Shown here one piece after another: positions 52,443-64,000 of a stretch of DNA of 64,000 nucleotides. Numbering within the stretch: position 1 is the first letter of the stretch; the number at the start of each line of letters is the position of its first letter. The position numbers were made by a program, and so were the translations under genes. Source of the stretch: Streptomyces sp. NBC_00654 (GTDB taxonomy: Bacteria; Actinomycetota; Actinomycetes; Streptomycetales; Streptomycetaceae); the NCBI RefSeq assembly GCF_026341775.1, contig NZ_JAPEOB010000001.1, positions 4,092,001 through 4,156,000 of the forward strand, read 5' to 3'. The notes beneath the pieces were generated by a model. The model ran no database searches and was not told the origin of the DNA. It saw only the letters and a program-made list of their open reading frames with translations.

Positions 52443-53438
52443 ATGTCCATACGCAGATCGTTCGGCCTGGTCGGCGCGGTGTCGCTGGCCCTCGTCCTGG
52501 CCGGATGCGGGTCGTCGGAGGACGGGTCGGGTTCCTCGGACAAGGCCAGGACCCGGGTGTTCGCGGCGGACAACGGCAAGATCACGATCCCGGCCCAGCC
52601 GAAGCGCGTGGTGGCCACCGGCTACGCCGTGCCCGCCATGCTGGAGGCCCACGCGCCGCTCGTCGGGATCTCGTCGTGGAAGCGCGGCGAGCCGATGATG
52701 AGCAAGGAGGACCTGGCCACCTACAAGAAGCTCCCCAAGGTCGCGGGCGAGTCGGCGGCCGAGACCAACTACGAGGCCGTCGCCGAGGCCGAGCCCGACC
52801 TGATCATCATCGGTGTGCCCGCCCCGGTGCTCGGTGACATCGACATCAAGCGGCTGGAGTCCATAGCCCCGGTCGTGGCGATCGGCCCGACCGTGCCGTC
52901 CGCATGGCGCGAACTGTCGCACAAGCAGGCCGACGCAGCGGGCGCGCTCGAGCAGTTCGACGCCGTGAAGAGCACGTACGAGGCCAGGACCGCCGAGTTG
53001 GCCAAGAAGTACAAGGACGTGCTGCCCCAGCTCAAGCTGGGCCATGTCGGCTCGTACGGCGAGGTCGCCAAGGGCACCTTCCAGCGCGAGTTCGGCGGCT
53101 CGTGGGGCACCAACATCGCCGAGGACTTCGGCGCGAAGTACTACGGCAAGGTCAAGGAGTCCGGCCCCGGCTCGCGTTCGGTCAGCGAGTACCCGTCCAT
53201 CGAGGAGCTCCCGGCCGCGTTCGGTGAGGCAGACGTCCTCACGTACTCGGTCAACGCCGACGGCACCGTGCCCGAGCCGGTGAAGTACGTCATGGACTCG
53301 AAGCTGTGGAAGAACCTGCCCGCCGTCAAGGCCGGCAAGACCTTCCCGCTCCGCTACACCGAGGCCGCGACCTACGGATCGGCCATGAAGACCCTGGACG
53401 CGATCGACGAGTCGCTCGCTCCGCTGCTGAACCGGTGA
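52443..53438 (+). CDS. Ferric-siderophore ABC transporter substrate-binding lipoprotein
   Basis: A 331-residue lipoprotein. The signal peptide is followed by the lipobox LVLAGC (lipidated Cys near residue 21) and a Ser/Gly/Asp-rich tether. The mature part is a class III periplasmic-binding fold with the family segments KRVVATGY, YEAVAEAEPDLIII and LESIAPVVAI. It should capture the ferric siderophore at the cell surface. Its TGA overlaps the GTG of the permease gene. AAGGAG precedes the ATG. Confidence 0.92.
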   Translation: MSIRRSFGLVGAVSLALVLAGCGSSEDGSGSSDKARTRVFAADNGKITIPAQPKRVVATGYAVPAMLEAHAPLVGISSWKRGEPMMSKEDLATYKKLPKVAGESAAETNYEAVAEAEPDLIIIGVPAPVLGDIDIKRLESIAPVVAIGPTVPSAWRELSHKQADAAGALEQFDAVKSTYEARTAELAKKYKDVLPQLKLGHVGSYGEVAKGTFQREFGGSWGTNIAEDFGAKYYGKVKESGPGSRSVSEYPSIEELPAAFGEADVLTYSVNADGTVPEPVKYVMDSKLWKNLPAVKAGKTFPLRYTEAATYGSAMKTLDAIDESLAPLLNR

Positions 53439-54457
53439 CCGTCGCGGGCCGCGCGTCCGGTGCGGCGGGAACCCGGCGGGCCGTGCCGCGGATCGGCTGG
53501 CTGATCGGCGGACTGGTACTGCTCGTGGTGATCGCCGTGATCAGCATGGGCGTCGGGGCCCGCCCGGTCCCGCCCGCCGAGGTCGTACGGGCGCTGTTCG
53601 ACTATCACGGCACCGACGACCATGTGATCGTGCGTGATGTCCGGGGACCGCGCGCACTGCTGGCCGTCGCGGTGGGTGCCGCGCTCGCGGTGGCGGGCGC
53701 GCTGATCCAGACGCTGGCCCGCAACCCGCTGGCGGAGCCCGGCATCCTCGGCGTCACCGCGGGCGCCGGGTTCGCCGTCACCGTGGGCTCGGCGCTCGGA
53801 CTGGCCGCCGGACAGGCCGGCGAACTGGGCTTCGCCGTCATCGGCTCCGTGCTCGCGGCGCTGCTGGTCGCCGCGGTCGGGCGGCGCTCGCCGCTGCGTC
53901 TGGTGCTCACCGGAGTGGCCCTCACCGCGGTGCTGAGCGGTGTCGCCCTCGGGCTGCGGCTGATGCTCCCGGACGTCTTCGACATGTACCGCTTCTGGTC
54001 GGTCGGATCGCTGGCGGCCCGCGAACAGGCGCCGCTGGCCCTGCCGCTGACCGCCATCGCGGTGTCGCTGACCGGCGCACTGCTGCTGAGCCGGGCACTC
54101 AACGCCCTGACGCTGGGGGAGAGCGTGGCGCACACACTGGGGGCCGGCGTGGGCCGGGTGAGGGGCGCCGCACTGGTGCTCATCACCGTGCTCAGCGGGG
54201 CGGCGACAGCGGTCGCCGGGCCGATCCTGTTCGTGGGACTGATCGTGCCGCACCTGGTCCGCAGGCCGGCGTCGGGCTCGGTGCCCTGGCTGATCCTCTA
54301 CTCGATGGTGCTGGGGCCGATCCTGCTGCTGGTCGCCGACATCGGCTCGCGGATCCTGCTGCCCACCGGCGAGGTACCGGTGGCCATCGTGACCGCCTTC
54401 CTCGGCGGGCCCATGCTGATCTGGGCCGTCCGCCGCTACGGGGCGGGGTCACTGTGA
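53435..54457 (+). CDS. FecCD-family siderophore permease 1
   Basis: A 340-residue membrane protein with about nine or ten helices. FecCD hallmarks are RGPRALLAVAVGAALAVAGA, QTLARNPLAEPGILGVTAGA, and GPILFVGLIVPHLVR, the last being the cytoplasmic loop that contacts the ATPase. GTG 53435 overlaps the binding-protein stop (GTGA). It pairs with the next gene as a heterodimeric permease. Confidence 0.92.
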   Translation: MTVAGRASGAAGTRRAVPRIGWLIGGLVLLVVIAVISMGVGARPVPPAEVVRALFDYHGTDDHVIVRDVRGPRALLAVAVGAALAVAGALIQTLARNPLAEPGILGVTAGAGFAVTVGSALGLAAGQAGELGFAVIGSVLAALLVAAVGRRSPLRLVLTGVALTAVLSGVALGLRLMLPDVFDMYRFWSVGSLAAREQAPLALPLTAIAVSLTGALLLSRALNALTLGESVAHTLGAGVGRVRGAALVLITVLSGAATAVAGPILFVGLIVPHLVRRPASGSVPWLILYSMVLGPILLLVADIGSRILLPTGEVPVAIVTAFLGGPMLIWAVRRYGAGSL

Positions 54458-55449
54458 ACAGGCTCGGACCGAAGGCCGAACGCCGCACCGCCGTGCTCGT
54501 CGTGGTGCTGGTGGCGATGATGCTGTGCCTGGGGATGCTCGGGCTCTGCTACGGGGCGTCCTGGTCGACGCCCGGCGAGGTGCTCGCCGCGCTGACCGGG
54601 GCGGACCCCTCCGTGGTGATCCTGGACTGGCGGCTGCCGCGGGTCCTGGCCGGGCTCGTCTTCGGCGCCGCGCTCGGCGTGGCGGGGGCGATCTTCCAGA
54701 ACCTCACCCGCAACCCGATGGGCAGCCCCGACGTGATCGGCCTCGACGCCGGCGCCTACACCGGTGCCCTGGTCGCCATCACCGTGCTGTCGGGCACATC
54801 CGCCCAACTGGCCGCCGGCTCGGTGCTCGGCGGACTGCTGGTCGCGGCCGCGATCTACCTGCTCTCGTTCGAACGCGGCTTCTCCGGAATGCGGCTGGTC
54901 GTGATCGGCATCGCGGTCAACGCGATGGTGACCGCGATCAACTCATGGATCGTGCTGCGCGCCGAACTGGAGGTGGCGATCGCCGCCGTCGGCTGGAGCG
55001 CCGGCTCGCTCAACGGTGTGGGCTGGGGGGACCTGGGGATCCCGTTCACGGTGATCGCCGTACTGCTGGCCGTGATGACCGCGCGGGCCCACGCCATGCA
55101 CCAGGCTTCGCTCGGCGACGCGATCGCGGTGACCACCGGGGTCGGGCTCGGCCGGCTGCGACTGCTGATGGTGCTGGTCGGTGTCGGCTGCACCGCCACG
55201 GTGACCGCGGTGGCCGGACCGATCGCCTTCATCGCCCTGGCCGCCCCGCAGATCGGCCGGAGACTCGCCGGCGCCGCCGGGGTGCCGCTGCTCCCGGCCG
55301 CGCTGACCGGGGCGGTTCTGCTCCAAGGCGCCGACCTGCTCGCCCAGATGCTGCTGGCGCCCGTCGCGCTGCCCGTCGGTGTGGTGAGTACCGCGATCGG
55401 CGGTTGCTATCTGATCTGGCTGCTGACCAAGGAGGTGAGGCGCGCGTGA
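54454..55449 (+). CDS. FecCD-family siderophore permease 2
   Basis: A 331-residue polytopic membrane protein, second permease of the pair. It has RLPRVLAGLVFGAALGVAGA, FQNLTRNPMGSPDVIGLDAG and GPIAFIALAAPQIGRRL in the ATPase-coupling loop. GTG 54454 overlaps the upstream stop by 4 nt, and its own TGA overlaps the GTG of the ATPase gene. Confidence 0.92.
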   Translation: MNRLGPKAERRTAVLVVVLVAMMLCLGMLGLCYGASWSTPGEVLAALTGADPSVVILDWRLPRVLAGLVFGAALGVAGAIFQNLTRNPMGSPDVIGLDAGAYTGALVAITVLSGTSAQLAAGSVLGGLLVAAAIYLLSFERGFSGMRLVVIGIAVNAMVTAINSWIVLRAELEVAIAAVGWSAGSLNGVGWGDLGIPFTVIAVLLAVMTARAHAMHQASLGDAIAVTTGVGLGRLRLLMVLVGVGCTATVTAVAGPIAFIALAAPQIGRRLAGAAGVPLLPAALTGAVLLQGADLLAQMLLAPVALPVGVVSTAIGGCYLIWLLTKEVRRA

Positions 55450-56231
55450 CCGCACGCCTGACCGCGCGGGACATCACCCTGCGCTACGGAGACCGCGTCG
55501 TGTCCACACGGCTGAGCCTCGACATCCCCGACGGCGCGTTCACCGCCATCGTGGGCCCCAACGCCTGCGGGAAGTCGACCCTGCTGCGGGCGCTGGTGCG
55601 GCTGCTGCGCCCCGACAGCGGGCAGGTGGAACTCGACGGCCGGGCGGTCGGCGGCTACGCGCCCAAGGCGCTGGCCAAGCAGCTCGGCTTCCTGCCGCAG
55701 GACCCGCTGGCCCCCGAGGACATCAAGGTCCGTCAGCTCGTGGCGCGGGGACGGTTCCCGCACCAGTCGCTGCTGGCGCTGTGGTCGCCGGAGGACGAGG
55801 AGGCCGTCACCGGGGCGATGGACGCCGCCGGTGTCGCTGACCTGGCGGGCCGGCCGGTGCAGGAGCTGTCCGGCGGCCAGCGGCAGCGGGTGTGGATGGC
55901 CATGGTGCTCGCCCAGCGGACGCCCTACCTGCTGCTCGACGAACCGACATCGTTCCTGGACATCACCCACCAGTACCAGTTGCTCGGCCTGCTGGCCAGG
56001 CTGCGCAACGAGGGCCGCACGGTGATCGCCGTCCTGCACGACATCAACCAGGCCTGCCGGTTCGCCGACCACCTGGTCGCCATGAAGGACGGCCGGGTGG
56101 TCGCCGAGGGCGACCCCGGGGACATCGTGGACGCCGCGCTGATCAAGGACGTGTTCGACCTGCCGAGCGTCATCGTCCCCGACCCGGTGACCGACACGCC
56201 CATGGTCGTTCCCACACTTCAAGGAGAGTAA
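55446..56231 (+). CDS. Siderophore ABC transporter ATP-binding protein
   Basis: A 261-residue ABC ATPase of the FecE/FepC type. Walker A is GPNACGKST, the Q-loop is LGFLPQD, the signature is LSGGQRQR, Walker B is [12 protein letters not shown], and the switch His lies in VLHDINQ. GTG 55446 overlaps the permease stop. The TAA ends 1 nt before the TTG of the NRPS gene. Confidence 0.94.
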   Translation: MTARLTARDITLRYGDRVVSTRLSLDIPDGAFTAIVGPNACGKSTLLRALVRLLRPDSGQVELDGRAVGGYAPKALAKQLGFLPQDPLAPEDIKVRQLVARGRFPHQSLLALWSPEDEEAVTGAMDAAGVADLAGRPVQELSGGQRQRVWMAMVLAQRTPYLLLDEPTSFLDITHQYQLLGLLARLRNEGRTVIAVLHDINQACRFADHLVAMKDGRVVAEGDPGDIVDAALIKDVFDLPSVIVPDPVTDTPMVVPTLQGE

Positions 56232-56232
56232 G

Positions 56233-59200
56233 TTGAGCACCGCAAGCGTGCCCTCGGACGGCCTTCTCGCCCTGACCAGCGCCCAGTTGGGCATCTGGAA
56301 CGCACAGCGGCTGGAGCCGGACTCGCCGTACTACGTGGTCGGCGACGTGGTGGAGATATCCGGCGGCGGGAGCGTCGACACTGCCGCTCTGGCCGAGGCG
56401 GTCAGAGCGACCACGCAGGAGGCCGAGACCCTGCGGCTCCGGGTGTACGACACCTCCGAGGGGCCACGCCAGGCGGTCAGCCAGGAACCGGTCGAGCCGC
56501 CCGAGGTGGTGGACGTCAGCGGCGCGGCCGACCCGGTGGCCGCCGCCCACGCCCTCGTCGAAGCCGAGCGGGCGCGGGCGGGGGAGGCCTGCCGGGGCAT
56601 GGTGGACCGGCCGCTGTACGCACGTACCGTCATCCGGCTCTCCGACCGGGAGGTCTGGTACACCCAGCTCGGCCACCACCTGGTCTTCGACGGCTACACC
56701 GCCGCGATGCTCGCCCGCCGCACCGCCGCCCGCTACACCGCCCTGGTCCGGGGGACCGAGCCCGCGAAGTCCACCTTCGGCGGATTCGCCGCGCTCGTCG
56801 CCGCCGACCGCGCCTACCGGGACAGCGACCGGTTCACCGAGGACCGCGCGTACTGGGTCGAGCGGTTCACCCCGCTGCCCGACCTCGGTGACACCGACAC
56901 CGCGGCCGGTCCGCCCGACCGCACCCTGACCGCCCGCGCCGTCGTCACGCCCGAGGAGACGGCCCGGCTGCGCGCGTTCGCCGACACACAGGGTGTCACC
57001 TGGGGCGAGGCACTGATCGCCGGGTACGCGGCCTTCCTGCACCGCATGCTGGGCCGCACCGACATCGTGTTCGCGCTGCCGCTGATGTGCCGGACCGGCT
57101 CGGCCGAGCTGCGTACCCCCGCCATGGCCGTCAATGTTCTCCCGCTGCGGGTGACCGTGCGCGGCGGCGACGGGCTCGGGGAGCTGAGCCTGCGGGTCGC
57201 CTCCGCCATGCGCGAGATGCGCGACCACCAGCGCTACCGGGGCGAGGACCTGCCGCGCGACCTCGGCGCGCCCGGCGCGGGTGCGCTGCTGCACGGACGC
57301 GGGATCAACCTCAAGGCCTTCGACCTGGCGCTCGACTTCGCCGGGGCCGGCGGGGTGATGCGCAACGTCGCGGGCGGTCCCCCCGAGGACATGGGCCTGA
57401 GCGTCCTGCCCACCCGTGACGGCGGGCTGCTGCTCGGCTTCGAGGCCGACGCCCGGTCCACCGGCCAGGCCGCGGTCGACAGCCTGCTGTCCGGGTTCAG
57501 GGCCCTGCTCTCCGGCCTGATGGACGGTCTGCCCGTCGGACGGATCGCCCTGACCGGCGGCACGGACGGGCCGCCGGCGGACTGGTCCCCGTCCGCGCTG
57601 CCCGGCACGCCGGTGGATGTGCCGACCGCGTTCGACGCGATGGCCGCCGCCGGTCCCGGACGCACGGCACTGGTGTGCGCGGGGGTCCGGCTGTCCGCCG
57701 CCGAACTGGCGGAGCGGGTGCACCGGCTGGCCCGTGCGCTGCGCGCCCGCGGCATCGGTCCCGACGACGTCGTGGCGCTGGCGCTGCCGCGCTCCGCCGA
57801 TTCGGTGGTCGCCCTGCTGGCGGTGCTCGACGCGGGCGCCGCGTTCCTGCCCCTGGACGCCGCGTACCCGCCCGAACGGCTGCGCGAGCTGATCGACGAC
57901 ACCCGCCCCGCGCTGGTGCTGACCACCGGAGCGGTCGACGGGCTGCCGTGGGCCACCCTGCTCGGCGAGGCCGCCGGGCTCTCCGGTGAGCCGCTGACGG
58001 CCGGTGAACTGGCCGCGCCCCGGCACCCCGAGCACCTCGCCTACGTGATCCACACCTCCGGATCGACCGGGCGCCCCAAGGGCGTGCTCGGCCGGACCGG
58101 CGGGCTCGCCGTGCTGCTGCACCACCAGCGGTCCACGGTCGTCGCGGAGGCGGAGCGGGCCGCGGGCCGGCGACTGCGCGCCGCTCACACCTACTCCTTC
58201 GCCTTCGACTCCGCCTTCGACCACCTGGTGTGGCTGCTCTGCGGCCACGAACTTCACGTCTACGACAGCGAGACGGCCCGCGACGCCGACGCCCTGCTCG
58301 CCGCCTACGTCCGTGACGGCATCGACATCGTGGACACCACCCCGTCGATGGCCGCGCCGCTGGTCGACGGCGGCCTGCTGGAACTGCGCCCGGCGCTGCT
58401 GGTCCTCGGCGGGGAGGCCACCCCGCCCGCACTGTGGCGCAGGGTCGCCGACTCGGGCATCACGGCACGCAACATGTACGGGCCGACCGAGGCGACCGTG
58501 GACAGCACCACCGCACGGATCGACGGCGACGGGCCGACGATCGGCCACCCGCTCGCGGGCACCCGGATCTACGTCCTGGACAGCGCGCTGCAACCCGTAC
58601 CGCACGGCACGGCCGGCGAACTGTACCTGGCCGGACCGCATCTGGCCCGCGGCTACCTCGGCAGGCCCGGGGCGACCGCCGAGCGCTTCGTCGCCGACCC
58701 GTTCGGCGCACCCGGCGAGCGGATGTACCGTACCGGCGACCTGGCCCGCTGGGTGCCCGGCCGCGGCCTGGACTACCGGGGCCGGGGCGACGGACAGGTC
58801 AAGATCCGCGGCCACCGGGTGGAGACCGGCGAGGTCGAGGCGGCACTCGCCGCCGTACCGGGCGTCACCGCCGCGGCCGTCGGCATCCGGTCCGCGCGGC
58901 TGGTCGGCTACGTCGTGTCCGCCTCGGTCACCGCGGACGAGGCGCGTGCCCACCTCGCCGGGCGGCTGCCCGAGCACATGGTGCCCGCGGCGGTGGTGGT
59001 ACTGGGCGAACTGCCCGTCACACCCAACGGCAAGCTCGACCGCGCCGCCCTGCCCGCACCCGCCCTGCCCGGCGGCGGCCGGGAGCCGGGCACCGAGCGG
59101 GAGCGGCTGCTGTGCGCGGTCCTCGCCGAGGTGCTCGACGTCGAACGGGTCGGTGTGGACGACGACTTCTTCGCCCTCGGCGGGGACAGCATCACCGCGA

Positions 59201-62200
59201 TCACCATCAGCAGCAGACTGCGGGCGGCGGGTCTCGGGCTGCGGCCGCGGGACCTGCTGGCGCGCCGCACCTTCGCCGCGCTGGCCGCCTCCGCCGAACT
59301 GCTGGAGGAGGTGTCCGAACCGGTGGACGACCCGACCGGGCCCGTTCCCGCCCCGCCGATCGTGCGCGGTCTGCTCGACCCGCACCCGGACGTGGACACC
59401 GTCGCCGGCTACGCGCAGTGGACCGCCCTCGGTGTCGGCGAACTCCGCCACCAGGACCTGGCCACGGGCGTACAGGCCGTGCTCGACCACCACGACGCGC
59501 TGCGGCTGCGGGTCGCCGACGGCCTGGAGGTACTGCCCCGCGGCACCGTGCGCGCCGTCGTCACCGAGGTCCGCGGCGAGGAAGTGAACGCCCTCGCGGG
59601 ACGCCTCGCGGGCGAACTCGACCCCCGCTCGGGCGACCTGCTCCGGGCAGCCCTGCTCCGTACCGCCGAGGGCGCCCCCGACCGGCTGGTCATCGTCGTG
59701 CACCACCTCGCCATGGACGGCGTGTCCTGGCGCATCCTGCTGCCCGACCTGCACACGGCCTGCACGGGCGGCACTCTCGACCCGGTCGGGACGTCCTGGC
59801 GGCGGCACGCCACGCTCCTCGCCGAACAGGGGGCATCCGGCGCGCGCCGGGGCGAACTCGACCACTGGCGTACCGTGCTCGCCTCCGCCCCCCGGCTGGG
59901 CGCCCGGCCGCTGGACCCGGCCGAGGACACCGTCTCGACCGCCCACCGGTCGGTCACCGTGGCCTCGCCCGAGGTCACCGAGGCGCTGCTCACCACCCTG
60001 CCCGCGGCCTACCGCGCCGGAGTCGACGAAGTGCTGCTGGCCGCACTCGTCCTCGCCCTGCGCGGCTGGGGCCTGCCGGACGACGCCGTGACCGTGTCGA
60101 TGGAGGGCCACGGCCGTGAACACCTCGACCTGTCCCGCACGATCGGCTGGTTCACCAGCGAATACCCGGTCCGTGTTCCCGCGTCCGACGACGTGGGGCA
60201 GACACTGCGCGCCGCCAAGGAGGCCAGGCGCGGCGTCCCCGACGGCGGCATCGGCTACGGAGTCCTGCGCCACCTCGACCCGGAGGCCGGCGCCGGACTC
60301 GCGGCCACCCCGCCACCGGACGTGACTCTGAACTACCTGGGCCGGTTCGCCCCGCTCCCCGGAACCGGATGGCACCTGCCGGAACACGACGCCTTCTCGG
60401 TGACCGAGCCCGGAGCCAAGGCCCTGGAACAGGTACTCGCCCTCAACTGCTTCGTCCACGAGGAGGGTGCCCCACGGCTCGCCGTCGAGTGGACGGCCGC
60501 GACCCGTGTGCTCGGCACCGATGCCGTGGCCGCCCTGCAGACCGCCTGGGCCGCGGCGCTGGACGCGCTGGCCGAGCACGCGCTGCACACCACCGGCGGA
60601 CTCACCCCCTCGGACCTCCCGCTGGTCGGCCTCGACCAGACCGCGATCGACGCCCTCGAACGCACCGGCCGCATCACGGACGTGCTGCCCGCCACGCCCC
60701 TCCAGGTCGGACTGTCCTTCCACACCCTGCTCCGCGACGACCACGACACCGACGTCTACGTCGTCCAGGCCGTGACCACCCTGGTAGGCGAGCTGCGGCC
60801 GGACCGGATGGCCGAGGCCGCACGCGAACTGCTGCGCCGCCACCCCGCCCTGCGCGTGTACCTGGGCACGGCGGGGGACGAGGTCGTGCAGGTGATCCCC
60901 GCCGAAGTCGCCCTGGACTGGCGGGAGGCCGACACGTTCCCCGAAGCGGCCCGCGCCGATCTGGAGCGGCCGTTCGACCCCGCCCGGCCGCCGCTGATCC
61001 GCTTCCTGCTGTCGCGTGTCGGGCCCGCCGAGCACAAGCTGGCGATCACCAACCACCACGCCCTGCTCGACGGCTGGTCGATGCCGCTGGTCGGCCGTAC
61101 CCTGCTCGCCGTCTACGCCGAGCTGAGCGGCGGCCCCGCCGCCCCCGCCTCCCCGCCGCTGTCGGAGTACTTCCGGTGGCTGGCGGGCCGGGACCGGGAG
61201 GCGTCCCTCGCCGCATGGCGGCACGCGCTGGCCGGAGTCGACGACGCGACCCGGCTGGCACCCGCGAGCACCGGGACCGCGGTGGAGCGGCCCGGCCGCG
61301 AAACCATCGGCCTGGGACGCGAGTTCAGTGACCGGCTGCGGGCGTTCGCCCGTGAGCAGGGCGTCACCCTGACGACCGTGCTCCAGACGGCGTGGGGTCT
61401 GCTGCTCGGCAGGCTCACCGGGCGCCGCGACGTCGTGTTCGGCTGCCCGGTGTCCGGGCGGCCCGCCGAGGTCGACGGTGTGGAGTCGATGATCGGCCAG
61501 CTCGGCACCACCATCCCGGTACGTGTCCGGCACACCCAGGACCGGAGCGTGCGGGACCTGATGGCGCAGGTGCACGCCGAGAGCGTCGCGCTGACCGAGC
61601 ACCACCACGTCGGACTGCCCGGGATCCAGCGGGCGGTGGGCATCGGTGAACTGTTCGACACGATGCTGGTGATGGAGAACTTCCCGCAGTCCAGCCGCAA
61701 GCGCACTCCGCTCGCCCCCGGACTCGACCTGGCCGGCGTGGACATCACCGATGCCACCCACTACGCGCTCACCGTCATCGTGATCCCCGACGACGAGATC
61801 ACGATCGGCCTCGGCTACCAGCCGGGCGCCTTCGCCGGGGACACCGTGCGCGACTACGGCCGCTGGCTGCACAACCTCCTGCGGGAGATCGTCGACGACC
61901 CGGCACGGCCCGCGCTCCGGCTGCCCGCGCTCGGCGCCGACGAGCGGCAGCGGATGCTGCGTACCGGCACCGAGACCGTCGCCGGCAGGAGCCGAGGCCA
62001 CTGGTTGGAGGAGTTCGCGGCCCAGGTGCGCCGCAGGCCCGGCGCCGAGGCACTGGTCTGCCGCGACCGCAGCCTGGACTACGCCGAGCTGGACCGGCGG
62101 GCCAACCGGCTCGCCCACGCGCTGATCGAGCGCGGCGTACGGCCCCAGGACCCGGTCGCCGTCCTGCTCGGACGGGACATCGAGATGACCGTCGCGCTGT

Positions 62201-64000
62201 TCGGTGTGGCCAAGGCCGGCGCGGTCTACGTACCGATGGACACGAGTTACCCGCAGGATCGGCTCGCCTACATGTTCGACGACATCGCCCCGGCCGCGGC
62301 CGTGACGACCGGCGCCGAACTGCCCGTCGACCGCGGCATCCCGGTCCTGCGGCTGGACGACCCGGCCACCCTCGCCTCCGTACCGGACACCGACCCGGCC
62401 GAGGCACGGGCCAGGCTCACCGAGGACGCGCTCGCCTACGTCATCTACACCTCCGGAACCACCGGGCGGCCCAAGGGCGTCGGCGTGACCCACCGGGGCG
62501 TGCCCGACCTGATCGCGCTCCAGGAAGAGGTCGTCGGCGTCACCGAGCACGACCGCTATCTCCACTTCGCCTCGACCGGCTTCGACGTCGCGTTCTGGCA
62601 GACCATGGTGCCGCTGCTCTCCGGCGGTACGTCGGTGATCGCCCCCGAGGAGGTACGCGTCCCCGGCGACGAACTCCTCGACTACATCACCGAGCACCGG
62701 GTGACCGGAGTGAATCTGCTGCCGTCGTTCCTGGCCGCGATGCCCGACGACCGCACCGTCGACCCCGACGTGTTCTTCGTCGTCGGCGCCGAGCGCCTCG
62801 ACCCCGAGCTGGCACGGCGCTGGGGCGAGGGGCGCCGGGCGCTGTTCAACGCCTACGGTCCGACCGAGGTCACGATCAACTCCACGACCTGGCACTACGA
62901 CCCGGACGACACCGGCCCGCTGCCGATCGGCCGTCCCGACCCCAACGTCCGCGCCTACGTCCTCGACGGCGGGCTCCAGCCGGTCGGCGTCGGAGTGACG
63001 GGCGAGCTGTACCTCGCCGGCCCGAGCCTGGCCCGCGGCTACCTGGGCCGCCCCGCCCTGACCGCCGCCGCCTTCGTGGCCGACCCGTTCGGCCCGCCGG
63101 GAGAGCGGATGTACCGCACCGGCGACCTCGTGCGATGGCGGCCCGACGGACAGCTGGTGTTCCTCGGCCGCGCCGACCACCAGGTCAAGATCCGCGGCTT
63201 CCGGGTCGAACTGGGTGAGGTCGAGTCCACGCTGACCGGCCACCCCGACGTACGCGCCTGCGCCGTGATCGTGCGGGAAGGCAGGCTCACCGGCTATGTC
63301 ATCCCCACCGACGGCGCCGACCTGGACACCGCCCGGCTGCGCGCGTACCTGGCACGGGAACTGCCCGACCACATGGTGCCGACGGCGCTCGTACCGATCG
63401 GCCGGCTGCCGCTGAGCCCCAGCGGCAAGCTCGACGCCGCCGCGCTGCCGGCCCCCGAGACCCTGGCCACCGCACGGCGCGAACCCGCCACCGAGGCCGA
63501 GGCGGTGCTGCTCGCCGTGCTCCGGGACGTCATGGGCCGCGACGACATCGGCCCCGACGACGACTTCTTCGCCATCGGCGGAGACAGCATCGTCTCGCTG
63601 CAAGTCGTCTCGCGCGCCCGGCGCCAGGGGATCGGACTGACCGCGCGGGACGTCTTCGAAGGAGAGACGGTCGCCGGAATCGCCGCACGGGCCCGCGCCC
63701 TCGACGGCGGAGAGGCACCCGCCGTCGGGGACGCGCCGCTGACCCCGGTCATGCGGGACCTGCTGCGCCGGGCGGGCACCGCCGCCGACGGCTTCTGCCA
63801 GTGGGTGGAGATCTGCGTCCCGCCGGGCGGCGACGAGGAGGCCTGGCGGACCGTGCTCGACGCGGTCCTGGCCCGGCACGACGTCCTGCGGGCCCATCTC
63901 GCCGACGACGTGCTGCGCATCCCGCCGGCCGGGGCGGTGACCGGAGCCCAGGTACTGACCCGGACAGGGGCAACGGACGACCTGCGCGCCGCGGCCGACG
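56233..64000 (+). CDS. Siderophore non-ribosomal peptide synthetase, 3' end outside window
   Basis: An open frame of at least 2,589 codons reaching the right edge. The TTG at 56233 is taken as start: it follows AAGGAGAG at 6-7 nt and begins an EntF-like condensation domain. Order: C1 (56.25-57.55 kb, [22 protein letters not shown]), A1 (57.6-59.05, [18 protein letters not shown]), T1 (Ser986 in GGDSITAI), E1 (59.35-60.55, [19 protein letters not shown]). Then C2 (60.65-61.9, [10 protein letters not shown]), A2 (62.0-63.45, [11 protein letters not shown]), T2 (Ser2452) and a further domain starting like E1 ([10 protein letters not shown]). Hand-aligned specificity residues are D-S-D-D-V-G-M-V-D-K for A1 and D-V-W-N-F-V-A-I-N-K for A2. 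The acidic residues in A1 suggest a basic amino acid; neither is assigned. E1 should give a D-residue. Confidence 0.88.
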   Translation, partial: MSTASVPSDGLLALTSAQLGIWNAQRLEPDSPYYVVGDVVEISGGGSVDTAALAEAVRATTQEAETLRLRVYDTSEGPRQAVSQEPVEPPEVVDVSGAADPVAAAHALVEAERARAGEACRGMVDRPLYARTVIRLSDREVWYTQLGHHLVFDGYTAAMLARRTAARYTALVRGTEPAKSTFGGFAALVAADRAYRDSDRFTEDRAYWVERFTPLPDLGDTDTAAGPPDRTLTARAVVTPEETARLRAFADTQGVTWGEALIAGYAAFLHRMLGRTDIVFALPLMCRTGSAELRTPAMAVNVLPLRVTVRGGDGLGELSLRVASAMREMRDHQRYRGEDLPRDLGAPGAGALLHGRGINLKAFDLALDFAGAGGVMRNVAGGPPEDMGLSVLPTRDGGLLLGFEADARSTGQAAVDSLLSGFRALLSGLMDGLPVGRIALTGGTDGPPADWSPSALPGTPVDVPTAFDAMAAAGPGRTALVCAGVRLSAAELAERVHRLARALRARGIGPDDVVALALPRSADSVVALLAVLDAGAAFLPLDAAYPPERLRELIDDTRPALVLTTGAVDGLPWATLLGEAAGLSGEPLTAGELAAPRHPEHLAYVIHTSGSTGRPKGVLGRTGGLAVLLHHQRSTVVAEAERAAGRRLRAAHTYSFAFDSAFDHLVWLLCGHELHVYDSETARDADALLAAYVRDGIDIVDTTPSMAAPLVDGGLLELRPALLVLGGEATPPALWRRVADSGITARNMYGPTEATVDSTTARIDGDGPTIGHPLAGTRIYVLDSALQPVPHGTAGELYLAGPHLARGYLGRPGATAERFVADPFGAPGERMYRTGDLARWVPGRGLDYRGRGDGQVKIRGHRVETGEVEAALAAVPGVTAAAVGIRSARLVGYVVSASVTADEARAHLAGRLPEHMVPAAVVVLGELPVTPNGKLDRAALPAPALPGGGREPGTERERLLCAVLAEVLDVERVGVDDDFFALGGDSITAITISSRLRAAGLGLRPRDLLARRTFAALAASAELLEEVSEPVDDPTGPVPAPPIVRGLLDPHPDVDTVAGYAQWTALGVGELRHQDLATGVQAVLDHHDALRLRVADGLEVLPRGTVRAVVTEVRGEEVNALAGRLAGELDPRSGDLLRAALLRTAEGAPDRLVIVVHHLAMDGVSWRILLPDLHTACTGGTLDPVGTSWRRHATLLAEQGASGARRGELDHWRTVLASAPRLGARPLDPAEDTVSTAHRSVTVASPEVTEALLTTLPAAYRAGVDEVLLAALVLALRGWGLPDDAVTVSMEGHGREHLDLSRTIGWFTSEYPVRVPASDDVGQTLRAAKEARRGVPDGGIGYGVLRHLDPEAGAGLAATPPPDVTLNYLGRFAPLPGTGWHLPEHDAFSVTEPGAKALEQVLALNCFVHEEGAPRLAVEWTAATRVLGTDAVAALQTAWAAALDALAEHALHTTGGLTPSDLPLVGLDQTAIDALERTGRITDVLPATPLQVGLSFHTLLRDDHDTDVYVVQAVTTLVGELRPDRMAEAARELLRRHPALRVYLGTAGDEVVQVIPAEVALDWREADTFPEAARADLERPFDPARPPLIRFLLSRVGPAEHKLAITNHHALLDGWSMPLVGRTLLAVYAELSGGPAAPASPPLSEYFRWLAGRDREASLAAWRHALAGVDDATRLAPASTGTAVERPGRETIGLGREFSDRLRAFAREQGVTLTTVLQTAWGLLLGRLTGRRDVVFGCPVSGRPAEVDGVESMIGQLGTTIPVRVRHTQDRSVRDLMAQVHAESVALTEHHHVGLPGIQRAVGIGELFDTMLVMENFPQSSRKRTPLAPGLDLAGVDITDATHYALTVIVIPDDEITIGLGYQPGAFAGDTVRDYGRWLHNLLREIVDDPARPALRLPALGADERQRMLRTGTETVAGRSRGHWLEEFAAQVRRRPGAEALVCRDRSLDYAELDRRANRLAHALIERGVRPQDPVAVLLGRDIEMTVALFGVAKAGAVYVPMDTSYPQDRLAYMFDDIAPAAAVTTGAELPVDRGIPVLRLDDPATLASVPDTDPAEARARLTEDALAYVIYTSGTTGRPKGVGVTHRGVPDLIALQEEVVGVTEHDRYLHFASTGFDVAFWQTMVPLLSGGTSVIAPEEVRVPGDELLDYITEHRVTGVNLLPSFLAAMPDDRTVDPDVFFVVGAERLDPELARRWGEGRRALFNAYGPTEVTINSTTWHYDPDDTGPLPIGRPDPNVRAYVLDGGLQPVGVGVTGELYLAGPSLARGYLGRPALTAAAFVADPFGPPGERMYRTGDLVRWRPDGQLVFLGRADHQVKIRGFRVELGEVESTLTGHPDVRACAVIVREGRLTGYVIPTDGADLDTARLRAYLARELPDHMVPTALVPIGRLPLSPSGKLDAAALPAPETLATARREPATEAEAVLLAVLRDVMGRDDIGPDDDFFAIGGDSIVSLQVVSRARRQGIGLTARDVFEGETVAGIAARARALDGGEAPAVGDAPLTPVMRDLLRRAGTAADGFCQWVEICVPPGGDEEAWRTVLDAVLARHDVLRAHLADDVLRIPPAGAVTGAQVLTRTGATDDLRAAAD

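Noticed and set aside
56170-63897. Long antisense open frame (2,575 codons) opposite the NRPS
   Set aside because: A GC-bias shadow; the plus-strand frame carries ordered C, A, T and E motifs.
1-64000. CRISPR arrays, tRNA/rRNA genes, insertion sequences or attachment sites
   Set aside because: I looked for regular spaced repeats, tRNA-like cloverleaf ends, transposase motifs and terminal inverted repeats and saw none that stood up; a tRNAscan or ISfinder run would settle this.

Overview
The window is very GC-rich actinobacterial DNA, almost certainly from Streptomyces or a close relative. The evidence is heavy G/C third-position bias, GTG/TTG starts, 4-nt start/stop overlaps, a large SARP-type regulator, DmdR/IdeR-like iron boxes and two adjacent secondary-metabolite loci. 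All identifications come from reading translations and motifs by eye; no database was searched.

Left flank (1-13.4 kb). On the minus strand there is an IclR regulator with a long inverted repeat upstream and an OPT-family transporter. Next come an aldehyde dehydrogenase paired with an asparagine-synthase-like enzyme that lacks the N-terminal catalytic Cys, and a small acidic membrane-associated protein. A tightly overlapping four-gene minus-strand operon follows. It starts with a cupin and continues with three paralogues that combine a QLWY/QLYY motif with a D-A-D-(P/A)-x-G motif, the signature layout of the Spo11/topoisomerase VI A family. Two of the three also carry a four-Cys zinc ribbon and membrane helices. 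On the plus strand are a truncated C-terminal remnant of a YdeP/FdhF-type molybdopterin oxidoreductase and a cytochrome P450, which ends at a hairpin shared with the convergent regulator.

Central cluster (13.4-50.9 kb). This is a glutarimide polyketide locus whose logic fits cycloheximide/actiphenol. A large SARP-ATPase regulator diverges from a discrete malonyl acyltransferase, a discrete ACP, an AsnB-type amidotransferase and a single 6,728-residue trans-AT PKS. I read the PKS as KS-DH-KR-ACP / KS-B-ACP / KS-KR-ACP / KS-ACP / KS-DH-KR-MT-ACP-TE. Downstream are a LysR regulator, an odd protein that fuses a KS-flanking linker to an NRPS condensation domain, an Old-Yellow-Enzyme ene-reductase, an SDR ketoreductase, a P450 and a three-domain carboxylic acid reductase. 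On paper the amidotransferase and first two modules build the glutarimide ring, modules 3-5 add a six-carbon arm, TE releases an acid, the carboxylate reductase gives an aldehyde, and aldol closure plus reductions give the dimethylcyclohexanone (or phenol).

Right flank (50.9-64 kb). After a strong 16-bp-stem terminator, a predicted iron-regulated siderophore operon begins. It has two iron-box-like sites, a possible 49-codon leader ORF, an EntB-like carrier protein, a siderophore-interacting flavoprotein, a lipoprotein/FecCD/ATPase uptake system, and an NRPS with a TTG start (C-A-T-E-C-A-T-[E?]) that runs off the end of the window. No aryl-acid biosynthesis genes are seen inside the window.
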